A DNA stretch of 64,000 nt from Mucispirillum schaedleri (GTDB lineage Bacteria > Chrysiogenota > Deferribacteres > Deferribacterales > Mucispirillaceae). Made by a program: the position numbers and the translations under genes. Location: contig CASEIN010000037.1 of NCBI GenBank assembly GCA_949287985.1, positions 30,005 to 94,004 of the forward strand, written 5' to 3'. Under the pieces are notes generated by a model, which was not told where the DNA came from, searched no databases, and was given only the letters and a program-made list of their open reading frames with translations. Shown here piece by piece: positions 1 to 7,513 of the stretch; positions within the stretch are counted from its first letter, which is position 1; every line of letters begins with the position of its first letter.

Positions 1-162
1 GCAGGTGGGCTTACTATGGCTTTTAAACAGTGGCATGCAGATGAAGATAAAATATCTATAGAAGATGTTACTATGTTTGTTATAAAAATTTTATCTGGTG
101 ATTATTTTACAGAAATCATGTCATATGCAAAACAGTTCCCATCATTAAAAAGTAGGAAATAA
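1..162 (+). CDS. TetR-type regulator, C-terminal fragment (5' end outside window)
   Basis: An open frame enters from the left edge and stops at TAA 160-162, giving the last 53 residues of a protein. The segment AGGLTMAFKQWHADEDK followed by an isoleucine-rich helix matches in layout the C-terminal ligand-binding end of the full-length TetR-like protein at 1578-2135 (ASGFIHLYNKWCKGGKD). The two are therefore probably paralogues of the TetR subgroup that has this conserved Gly-aromatic-Trp helix. The DNA-binding half is outside the window, so the assignment rests on this tail only. Confidence 0.55.
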   Translation, partial: AGGLTMAFKQWHADEDKISIEDVTMFVIKILSGDYFTEIMSYAKQFPSLKSRK

Positions 163-174
163 TTTATTTTGGTA

Positions 175-213
175 GAGTGTTGAATGTTACTTTCAACACT
201 CATTATAATTTTA
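175..213 (+). terminator. Rho-independent terminator of the upstream TetR-like gene
   Basis: A perfect 10-bp inverted repeat, GAGTGTTGAA (175-184) and TTCAACACTC (192-201) with a 7-nt loop, lies 12 nt after the stop codon at 162. It is followed by the T-rich stretch ATTATAATTTTA. The A+T-rich flank on the other side could also let it end the convergent gene that stops at 238. Confidence 0.75.
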
Positions 214-237
214 TAGACTATAAAAAAGATTGATATT

Positions 238-735
238 TTATTTTTGCACTATTACATTACTTGTTTCTGCAAACCCTGTGTTTGTTATGCCTACTTTTAT
301 GACTCCATTTTTATTTTCAATAACTTTCCCCTTCTTATTTCCTACTGCTTCAAATTTTAATTTATCATTTTCCTTAAAGTAATTATTATTAATTTGTAAA
401 ATTATAACATCTTTTTCTATATCTATAATTTCAGCTTCTAAAGAACCAGCCTTACCAATTCTTTTTGCATTATTCACTTTTAATATACTGCCTTTTGCAA
501 AACCATTATTTTTTACTGATAATCTTACAATATTATCCTCTGCCTTGATAACAATTCCTTCTTTCGCACCGGCAACATCAATTATAACATTATCATTTAC
601 ACTTATTTCTTGACTATTTAAATCAAGTACAATTCCATCGTAATCAACAGAAATAATTTCTGCTTCATATTTTTTACCTGCATAAGCATAACCAACTGTT
701 CCTAAACATAATATTAGCACTATTAATTTTTTCAT
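238..735 (-). CDS. Exported protein made of two tandem repeats, unknown function
   Basis: This 165-residue protein starts with a cleavable signal peptide (MKKLIVLILCLGTVGYAYA) and so is probably periplasmic. I chose the ATG at 735 because AAGGAG lies just upstream; an in-frame ATG 13 codons earlier would spoil the signal peptide. The mature part is an internal duplication of about 65 residues: one copy starts AEIISVDYDGIVLDL, the other AEIIDIEKDVIILQI, and they end with NNGFAKGS and NTGFAETS. Both halves look all-beta, alternating Val/Ile with Gly turns. It begins 10 nt after the cytochrome b gene in the same direction, so the pair is an operon, presumably under the operators at 1347-1518. 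I do not recognise a named family; a periplasmic partner of the cytochrome is inference. Confidence 0.6.
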   Translation of the reverse strand: MKKLIVLILCLGTVGYAYAGKKYEAEIISVDYDGIVLDLNSQEISVNDNVIIDVAGAKEGIVIKAEDNIVRLSVKNNGFAKGSILKVNNAKRIGKAGSLEAEIIDIEKDVIILQINNNYFKENDKLKFEAVGNKKGKVIENKNGVIKVGITNTGFAETSNVIVQK

Positions 736-745
736 ATACAACTCC

Positions 746-1318
746 TTATTTATTTTTATAGTCCCATTTTGCATGTTTATTTTTTACATACTTTTCATCT
801 AAATAACCTGTAAACATTGATATTATAAGATATCTGTTCGCTGGTAATATCAAAAAGAATATATGTAATATAAAAAATATTACAAACATCGCTGCTGTTA
901 TATGATGTATATACCAAAAAGTTAATATTACTAAATTATTTCTTACTAATGGTTCATAATAATATATTATATTTAATATACCACTTATTGCTACAAAGAT
1001 ACATACTATTCCACAAAGCGTATATACTACCCTTTGTTCTGGTAGAAACTTACCTTGTGGCTCTAATTCTACATTTTTTATAAAAAAGCTTTTTATTACG
1101 CGTATTCCTTCTTTAATGTCTGATAATTTCATCATCGCATCAAAACCCGTTAATATTCTTCGAACAATATGTAGTAATATAAAAAAAATAAATAATAAAC
1201 CTACTGCTATATGGAGTGTCTTATTACTCATTTCATGTGTGCCATACAACAGTCCACCTGTTAATGCTATTCCCCAATGCTCAATTCGGGTAAGTAGTGT
1301 GTGTCTTAAAATCTTCAT
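746..1318 (-). CDS. Membrane-bound cytochrome b (FdhI / cytochrome b561-like)
   Basis: 190 residues with four hydrophobic segments at roughly 15-25, 36-57, 95-117 and 133-158, the layout of small di-haem cytochromes b that pass electrons between quinone and a periplasmic redox partner. Candidate haem-ligand histidines lie in or beside the segments (His14, His36, His50, the HH pair near 136 and the His in FILHIFF near 150). AGAGGA sits 6 nt before the ATG. It is the first gene of a two-gene operon with the exported repeat protein, and diverges from the TetR regulator at 1578. No catalytic subunit is encoded nearby, so its redox partner is unknown. The exact subfamily (FdhI, HydC-like or b561) is uncertain. 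Confidence 0.65.
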   Translation of the reverse strand: MKILRHTLLTRIEHWGIALTGGLLYGTHEMSNKTLHIAVGLLFIFFILLHIVRRILTGFDAMMKLSDIKEGIRVIKSFFIKNVELEPQGKFLPEQRVVYTLCGIVCIFVAISGILNIIYYYEPLVRNNLVILTFWYIHHITAAMFVIFFILHIFFLILPANRYLIISMFTGYLDEKYVKNKHAKWDYKNK

Positions 1319-1346
1319 TTTTATCCTCTGTATTTAAATTTATAAT

Positions 1347-1364
1347 ACATTACTTGTGTAATGT
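1347..1364. promoter_or_regulatory. Putative TetR operator, copy 1 (perfect)
   Basis: ACATTACTTGTGTAATGT is a perfect 7+7-bp inverted repeat with a 4-nt centre. It lies directly upstream of a TATTAT -10 candidate (1342-1347, minus strand) for the cytochrome b operon, where a bound repressor would block RNA polymerase. The near-copy at 1462-1479 shows it is a repeated protein-binding site rather than chance. Confidence 0.7.
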
Positions 1365-1461
1365 TTTTCTTATTCTTATCATTATTATTTATATAAGTCA
1401 AGTATTTATTTATTTTTATTTATTTTTTATTTATTATTATATATTTATAAGTTAATATAAA

Positions 1462-1479
1462 ACATTACTTGTGTAATTT
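1462..1479. promoter_or_regulatory. Putative TetR operator, copy 2
   Basis: ACATTACTTGTGTAATTT differs from copy 1 at a single base (position 17). It lies 98 bp upstream of the tetR start codon, fitting autoregulation by the adjacent regulator. Confidence 0.65.
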
Positions 1480-1499
1480 ATTTTATAGTTACAATAAAT

Positions 1500-1518
1500 A
1501 CATTACATATGTTTAATG
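1500..1518. promoter_or_regulatory. Putative TetR operator, copy 3 (degenerate)
   Basis: ACATTACATATGTTTAATG keeps the ACATTAC half-site and an imperfect TTTAATG partner with one extra base in the spacing. It lies 21 bp after copy 2 on the tetR side of the divergent region. It is weaker evidence than the other two. Confidence 0.45.
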
Positions 1519-1577
1519 ATTGCTTTCTTATTGTTAATAGATTATCATTATAAATAATTTTTAATGGAGAATATTTT

Positions 1578-2135
1578 ATGTATAATGGAAAAAACAAGAC
1601 TGCATTAAATTCTCAACTTAGAATTAAAGATGCATTTATATCCATGTTAAAATATAGCAGTTTTGATACTATTTTAATTAAGGATATTTGTAAAAAAGCA
1701 AATATATCACGTCAAAGATTTTATTATCTTTATAAATCTAAGGAAGAGATTATATCCCATATATTAAACGATTTTTTCAGTAATATGCTTGATGATATTA
1801 AAATTAGAAATATTAATTCCTTATTTGATTTAATTAATATTTTCTATTTATCAATTGATGCAAATGAAGATATACAGTATATTTTTGCAATAGAAAATAC
1901 ATCTAATATTGCAGAAAATATATTTGTAAATTATCTTAATCAAATTCATATGATTAAGGTTGGTCATATAATGAATCTAAATGATTTATATGCACATCAT
2001 TTTCTTGCTTCTGGTTTTATTCATCTCTATAATAAATGGTGTAAAGGTGGTAAGGACATACCAATTGAGTATATTATACAACTTGCATTTAATATTATTA
2101 CTGGACAACATTTTAAAGATGAAAACAATATATAA
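1578..2135 (+). CDS. TetR/AcrR-family transcriptional regulator
   Basis: 185 residues. The N-terminal 60 residues form the TetR helix-turn-helix: RIKDAFISMLKYSSFDTILI, then DICKKANISRQRFYYLYKSKEE with the characteristic recognition helix FYYLYKSKE. The C-terminal ligand domain ends in a helix like that of the partial gene at 1-162. GGAGA lies about 8 nt before the ATG. It is transcribed away from the cytochrome b operon, and three ACATTAC-type operators lie between, so the simple reading is a local repressor of itself and of the cytochrome operon. Its inducer cannot be told from sequence. Confidence 0.85.
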   Translation: MYNGKNKTALNSQLRIKDAFISMLKYSSFDTILIKDICKKANISRQRFYYLYKSKEEIISHILNDFFSNMLDDIKIRNINSLFDLINIFYLSIDANEDIQYIFAIENTSNIAENIFVNYLNQIHMIKVGHIMNLNDLYAHHFLASGFIHLYNKWCKGGKDIPIEYIIQLAFNIITGQHFKDENNI

Positions 2136-2139
2136 AAAA

Positions 2140-2166
2140 TTAGCCTGAATAAATTATTCAGGCTAA
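2140..2166 (-). terminator. Terminator between tetR and rseP, mainly for rseP
   Basis: TAGCCTGAAT (2141-2150) pairs with ATTCAGGCTA (2156-2165). Read on the minus strand the hairpin is followed by ATTTTTTATA, a good T-run, so it ends rseP transcription. On the plus strand only a weaker T-poor tail follows, although it may still stop tetR transcripts. Confidence 0.7.
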
Positions 2167-2226
2167 AATGTATTTAAAATATATTCATATATTATAAAGT
2201 TTATATATTAATTTATAAATATTTAT

Positions 2227-3558
2227 CTATCTTATTAAACGCATTATATCGTTATAAAATGCAAAAACCATTAAGGAAAGTATTATTACAAGCCCAAACA
2301 TTTGAAATGCTCCTAATGCTTTTTCTCCAAGTGGACGCCCCATTACCCCTTCTGCTGTAATAATAGCAAGCTGACCACCGTCTAAAACAGGTATTGGCAG
2401 CAGGTTAAAAACAGCTAAATTTATACTGATAGCTGCCATAAATATAAGCAGTGTAGAAAAACCAGAATCGGCAGACTGGGCTGCAGTTTGCACAATTAAT
2501 ATTGGACCACCTAAAGAATCTGAAGGGATTTCCTGCTTAATTAATTTTGCAAAACCAATATATATCATTTTTGTAAGCTCGTATGACTTTTCTAACCCCA
2601 TACCCATAGCAGCTATTGGTCCATAATGAACTGTTGCGTTACCATCAATTGGTGCAATTCCTATTAAACCTATTGTCTGTTCCTTACCATCTATCACCTG
2701 TTTATTTGGTTTTGGTGTTACTTTTAACTCTATAATTTTTCCTGCACGCTCTACTTCCACAAGTAATTCTTTATCAGGATTACCTCTAATATATGTGGCA
2801 GAATTGCTCCATGAAGTAATTTTCTCACCATTTATACTTATAATTTTATCATCTTTTAAAAAGCCTGCTTTTTCTGCAGCACTTGATGGCATTACTTCAC
2901 CGATTATTGCATCAATTTGAAGTGATGCTCCAATGTATCCTATTTTTTCCTTATCTCCAAAAATATCATCAACTTCTTTTTCTGATACTGTTAGTGATAT
3001 TTTTCTATTATCACTTAAAGTAATATCTACTTTTTCATTTGGCATTTCTGCTATAATTGAAGCAAACTCATTCCAAGAACGAACTTTTTCGTTATTTACT
3101 GATGTGATAATATCTCCAGTTTTGAGTCCTGCTGTTTCTGCAACAGAATCTTTTTCCACTTCTCCCACCACTGCTTGAAATGATGGAATACCACTCATAT
3201 ATAATGCCCAGAAAATTATAATGGCAAATATGACATTAAAAAGTGGACCTGCTATAATAATGGCAGCTTTATGCCATGCAGATTTATCCCTAAATGACCT
3301 GCCCTCTTTTGCAGGGTCGTATGTTTCTTTACCAGGCTCATCATCATTTTGCTCCCCATACATTTTTACATACCCACCAAGAGGTAAAGCAGAAAGCACA
3401 TACTCAGTTTCGCCATATTTTTTACTTAAAAGCACAGGTCCAAAACCAATAGAAAATTTTTCCACATACACATTAGCCCATTTTGCCACAAGAAAATGAC
3501 CAAGCTCGTGGACAAATACAAGCACTCCAAGTACAATAATTGCAATAACTATATCCAT
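2227..3558 (-). CDS. rseP: RseP site-2 intramembrane zinc metalloprotease
   Basis: 443 residues, the usual RseP length (about 450). The zinc motif HELGH is at residues 17-21 in the first membrane segment and the partner LDGGQ is at 392-396. Two PDZ domains lie between, at about 115-200 (GLKTGDIITSVN) and 210-285 (GFLKDDKIISING). The family cuts membrane-spanning segments of anti-sigma factors and clears remnant signal peptides in the inner membrane. AAGGA precedes the ATG at 3558. The gene stands alone here; in many bacteria rseP lies beside dxr and cdsA, which are absent from this window. Confidence 0.95.
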   Translation of the reverse strand: MDIVIAIIVLGVLVFVHELGHFLVAKWANVYVEKFSIGFGPVLLSKKYGETEYVLSALPLGGYVKMYGEQNDDEPGKETYDPAKEGRSFRDKSAWHKAAIIIAGPLFNVIFAIIIFWALYMSGIPSFQAVVGEVEKDSVAETAGLKTGDIITSVNNEKVRSWNEFASIIAEMPNEKVDITLSDNRKISLTVSEKEVDDIFGDKEKIGYIGASLQIDAIIGEVMPSSAAEKAGFLKDDKIISINGEKITSWSNSATYIRGNPDKELLVEVERAGKIIELKVTPKPNKQVIDGKEQTIGLIGIAPIDGNATVHYGPIAAMGMGLEKSYELTKMIYIGFAKLIKQEIPSDSLGGPILIVQTAAQSADSGFSTLLIFMAAISINLAVFNLLPIPVLDGGQLAIITAEGVMGRPLGEKALGAFQMFGLVIILSLMVFAFYNDIMRLIR

Positions 3559-3658
3559 AATTTTTCCTTATAATTTTAACTTTTTAATAATATTGCCATA
3601 GATTTAAAAAAATGCAATAAAGAAGTGAAAAAGCTACATAATTTATTTATTGAATCAA

Positions 3659-4969
3659 TTAAATAGTTGGTAGTTTAATAGGTAGATAATACATTTTTTC
3701 AATTTGTTTTGATATATATTTCTTCTCTATTTCTTTATTAATTTTTAAGCTTTCAAAATCATATCCATCTCTTTCATCATTTACAACGGGATATAAAATA
3801 CATAAGTTTATGTCTGATGAATTTTCTGCTCCAACCTTTTCCTGTATTTTCTTTGTTCTTGCATATAAACTTAATTGTTGTAAATGTGGTTTTATTTCCC
3901 CTATTTTTTCTGTTATTTCTTCTTCGTTATCGTTTTGTTTTTCTATATATTTATATTTTATACTGTATTTACTATCAAATATATATGGTGTATTTATTAC
4001 ATCATTTTTTTTAATTGTAAAATCAGGTCTTAATGCTCTTGTTCCTGTTTTACTATCCTTATCTCCTTTTTTATAGCCTGCTCCAAGTATACTATGTGGT
4101 ATAGCCTTTCTTATTTTGACTTCACAATATCTTTCAAAAAGTTCTGCCATATCAATATAAAATGGATATATATTATTAAACTTTCCTTGATTATAAATAT
4201 TTTTATCTAAAAGTTTTATTACTTCATAAGCCAATTTAAGACTTTCTTTATATCCTCTATGTATTATTTTTTTATTGATTTTCTTAAAATCCATATCTTT
4301 TATTATTCTGTCATCTATTCCATTAAAACTTTCTTTTATCATACATATGTCTTTGTATAAGCTTTCTTTTTGAGTGTTTGTTATAGCAAATATTTCTGCT
4401 TTTTTTAACGCATATTTTAATATTTGGTTTTCTAGATTATTTATACCATGTATTTCATATATACATTTATTTTTTAATTTTACATTTTCTTTTAGATGTA
4501 TATTTATGGTGTCTTTTATTAAAAGTTTGCCTTTTACTTTACCTTTTAAAATATTCTGTTCTTTATAAAAACTTTTATAAAGCCCATGTTTCACTATTTC
4601 TTGTACTGATTTAATAAACATATGTACAATAAATAAATATAAGCTGCTGCATAACTTATTCTCAATACATATTGGCTTTTCATTATAATATATTTTATAA
4701 CATTCAGATAAATGTTCATATACTTGTCTATCGTGCAAGCATTCATTTAACATTTTTAGTATATCAATTTTTACATTATCATCATTAAATTTTGGTTCAA
4801 TTTTTATAATAATATCTTCTATACTACATATACCAATATTATATCCTGCTTCGAGACAATTATTTGATAATTCTAAATGATAGTCTTCTAGTTTGTTTTT
4901 ATGTTTTAATAATATTTCTGCTTTCTCTTGTAGTATTTCTTTCCTTTCATGTTCCTGACATACTATCAT
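3659..4969 (-). CDS. mcrC: McrC nuclease subunit of a McrBC restriction system
   Basis: 436 residues. The C-terminal half carries a PD-(D/E)xK nuclease site: Asp316 in LRPDFTI and Asp332-x-Lys334 in FDSKY. The N-terminal half fits the McrC region that contacts the McrB hexamer and stimulates its GTPase. The start overlaps the mcrB stop by one base (TAATG), so the two are translationally coupled. McrBC complexes cut DNA carrying modified cytosine or other marks and so restrict methylated phage or foreign DNA. The pair sits between rseP and rpsA with no methyltransferase nearby, as expected for a type IV system. Its base composition is slightly more AT-rich than the flanking housekeeping genes, compatible with acquisition. 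Confidence 0.88.
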   Translation of the reverse strand: MIVCQEHERKEILQEKAEILLKHKNKLEDYHLELSNNCLEAGYNIGICSIEDIIIKIEPKFNDDNVKIDILKMLNECLHDRQVYEHLSECYKIYYNEKPICIENKLCSSLYLFIVHMFIKSVQEIVKHGLYKSFYKEQNILKGKVKGKLLIKDTINIHLKENVKLKNKCIYEIHGINNLENQILKYALKKAEIFAITNTQKESLYKDICMIKESFNGIDDRIIKDMDFKKINKKIIHRGYKESLKLAYEVIKLLDKNIYNQGKFNNIYPFYIDMAELFERYCEVKIRKAIPHSILGAGYKKGDKDSKTGTRALRPDFTIKKNDVINTPYIFDSKYSIKYKYIEKQNDNEEEITEKIGEIKPHLQQLSLYARTKKIQEKVGAENSSDINLCILYPVVNDERDGYDFESLKINKEIEKKYISKQIEKMYYLPIKLPTI

Positions 4970-7437
4970 TATACTTCACTTATAAAATAATCTTTTAAAT
5001 TTTTAATTTTATTTAGCAAATCTTCATTATTATCTTTATCTAAAGTTTCTGTATCTGCTATTATTCCATCTTTATAATACTCTATTAGAAGTGGAATAAT
5101 ATTATATTTAAGAGATATTTCTAAATAATTTTCTGGACAATCATCTTCTTTAGGTAAAAAATAACTGTGTCCCACCATAATATCATCTATGTTATATTCT
5201 TCTGAAATATGTTTATCTATTAATTCATAAACTTTCTTATATAAATTCTTTGCTTCTTCATCTTCTATAATATTACTATTAGATGAAACTGTATAAAAAG
5301 CAAACCTTCTTCTTATAGCATAATCAATACTTCCAATACTTCTATCTGCTGTATTCATAGTGCCTATAATATATAAATTTTCTGGTATAGTAATACTTTC
5401 TCCATAAGGACATTTTACTGCCTCACCCCTGTATTCTAAAGCATATAAAAGCTCCCCTAATACAGATGGCAGGTTAGCTCTATTTATTTCATCAATTATC
5501 AATATATAAGGTTTGTCTTTTGCTTTATTTACTACATTCATCAATATTTTATCTTCTATTTTATAAGTGATATTACCATTTTCTGATTTAGCAGATATTC
5601 CCCTTACAAAATCTTCATATGTATAAGATGGGTGAAATTGAATAATATCATAATCAATACCCATTTCCTCTGCTATTTTTTTAGCAGTATATGTTTTCCC
5701 TGTACCTGGGGCACCTTGTAGTATTATTTGTTTTTTAAATTTAATTAATTCTATTAAATGTAAATTTGTACTTGCTGTTATATCAATCATTTTAAATGTT
5801 TCCCTATATAATTTTATACATTTTTCTAAATCTATTCCTGTCATCTCCTTTAATGCAATATCAATTGGTTTAAGTAGTACATTTTCCTCTCTATGTTTAT
5901 TTATCCATACAACATGAATTTTATCTTCTAATTTATAGCCTTTCTTATAATCATTCTTGATTATCATACCTATTGCATTTATTGAATTACCATACCTTGC
6001 AACAATAATATCAAATCTATTTGGTTCCTTTATTGTATATGGTATTCCACTAGCTGTCGTTTCACTGTCTACATATACAGTGCTTGTATTAATAAAGTTA
6101 TCTAAATGGTCATTTTTTTTTGTTTTATCATCACGCATATACGATGATATTTGATATACTTTTCTCTTAATACCATTACTTTTTGCTATATCATTTAATT
6201 TAATAAACGCATTTATTTCATATGCTTTACAGTCTGGAAATAATTCATATAATTTATTTTGATGTTCTCTATATGAATTATAGCCTAATTCATTAGCTTT
6301 ATTATACAATACGTTACTATATGACATTGTTTTAGCGTCATAAGCTATATAATTTTCTGGATTTATTATGCTTAATACTTGAGTTAATTTTGCTATACTA
6401 ATATTTTTTATAGTTAATATCTTATTAAAAATATTTTCTTCTATAAATTCATCATTTTTTGCCATAGAAAAAAATTCCCAATGTATATCATTATTTTCAA
6501 GTTCATTTCCATAATAAAAAAATGTATTATAAACTGGGTTTATAAATATCCATTCTTCAATATTATTTATATTTGTTTCTATTCCAAATTCTTTACATAC
6601 TTGAGAGTATATAATAAATTTTTCCTTTCTTCTCCATAATCTTGCAAGTTCATATATAAATGATAATGGGTCAATTCCTGACTGTTTGTAATTATCTATC
6701 TTTGAATAAAATGAGATTGAATTAATAACTTTATTTTTAAATTCTGATTTATTATTTTTATAATCTAGTATTTTACTTGTTAGTTTTGTGTAAAAATCAA
6801 TCCATTGAAAATATGGAGGATAATCATTTATTGTATTATATTCTTCTGTTTGATTAGTATGCAAAATTTCTCTATTTTCATTTTCATACCCTATTAGTTT
6901 TCCTTCTTTTATGTTATATGTAACTTGACTATATCCCATACTTGATAAAATATTTTGTAACTTTTCTTTCTCACTATCATTTGGATTATTATTTTCGCAC
7001 ACATATACTGCTATATTATGCCCTTTCTGTTTCATTAGACATGTTAATATATTTAGTCTTGAATAAGTGGGAGTTCCTCCCTTTAGCTTAATAGCACTTA
7101 TACTTTTATTTTTTATATTCTCTATATTTGTTATTACGCTATCAGTTGATGAGAAAATACTATCAAAAAATTTTTTATCTTCTGTAAGAAAAAAATAATA
7201 TCCTGGAAAATCTTTAGTAATATTATTTTTTTTCATTATTTCATTTTTATTATAATTATTAATTTTACAAAATACTCCTTTATAATAATTATTTATATCT
7301 TCATATTGTCCAATAATATCTCTAGTACTTCTAGTGATTACTTCTCCATTATTATCTCTTTCTACTTCTAATTCTGTTAAAAACTTAAATTCATATTCCC
7401 CAAGTTTTATTGTTTTTGGAAACCCTAATTGTTCCAT
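4969..7437 (-). CDS. mcrB: McrB-type AAA+ GTPase with long N-terminal reader region
   Basis: 822 residues. The C-terminal motor has Walker A GAPGTGKT at about 575-582, the McrB signature FHPSYTYEDFVRG after it, Walker B ILIIDEINRA at about 643-652, the MNTADRSI motif near 693 and GHSYF near 760. The 560 residues before it are much longer than in Escherichia coli McrB. They contain a segment around 470-525 (RFDIIVARYGNSINAIG then IHVVWINK) that resembles an EVE/PUA-like modified-base reader, plus a region near 350-380 (KLTQVLSIINPENYIAYD) that recurs in McrB N-termini. GGAGG lies 7 nt before the ATG. It probably recognises a modified base with the N-terminal part and drives McrC cleavage by GTP hydrolysis. 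The domain call for 470-525 is inference from pattern. Confidence 0.9.
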   Translation of the reverse strand: MEQLGFPKTIKLGEYEFKFLTELEVERDNNGEVITRSTRDIIGQYEDINNYYKGVFCKINNYNKNEIMKKNNITKDFPGYYFFLTEDKKFFDSIFSSTDSVITNIENIKNKSISAIKLKGGTPTYSRLNILTCLMKQKGHNIAVYVCENNNPNDSEKEKLQNILSSMGYSQVTYNIKEGKLIGYENENREILHTNQTEEYNTINDYPPYFQWIDFYTKLTSKILDYKNNKSEFKNKVINSISFYSKIDNYKQSGIDPLSFIYELARLWRRKEKFIIYSQVCKEFGIETNINNIEEWIFINPVYNTFFYYGNELENNDIHWEFFSMAKNDEFIEENIFNKILTIKNISIAKLTQVLSIINPENYIAYDAKTMSYSNVLYNKANELGYNSYREHQNKLYELFPDCKAYEINAFIKLNDIAKSNGIKRKVYQISSYMRDDKTKKNDHLDNFINTSTVYVDSETTASGIPYTIKEPNRFDIIVARYGNSINAIGMIIKNDYKKGYKLEDKIHVVWINKHREENVLLKPIDIALKEMTGIDLEKCIKLYRETFKMIDITASTNLHLIELIKFKKQIILQGAPGTGKTYTAKKIAEEMGIDYDIIQFHPSYTYEDFVRGISAKSENGNITYKIEDKILMNVVNKAKDKPYILIIDEINRANLPSVLGELLYALEYRGEAVKCPYGESITIPENLYIIGTMNTADRSIGSIDYAIRRRFAFYTVSSNSNIIEDEEAKNLYKKVYELIDKHISEEYNIDDIMVGHSYFLPKEDDCPENYLEISLKYNIIPLLIEYYKDGIIADTETLDKDNNEDLLNKIKNLKDYFISEV

Positions 7438-7454
7438 TATTCAGCCTCCAATTT

Positions 7455-7488
7455 ATAAAAAAGGGCTTAAATTTTAACTTAAGCCCTT
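7455..7488 (-). terminator. rpsA terminator, inside the apparent mcrB leader
   Basis: AAGGGCTTAA (7461-7470) pairs with TTAAGCCCTT (7479-7488). On the minus strand the hairpin is followed by TTTTTTATAAA. It lies 25 nt after the rpsA stop and its T-run ends only about 10 nt before the mcrB ribosome-binding site. Confidence 0.85.
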
Positions 7489-7513
7489 TTACTTTTTATA
7501 AGTTTTATTTTAC

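Noticed and set aside
254..264. An ACATTACTTGT half-site identical to the TetR operator half, inside the exported repeat-protein gene
   Set aside because: It lies in the 3' end of a coding region, lacks the second half, and is explained by the codons there.
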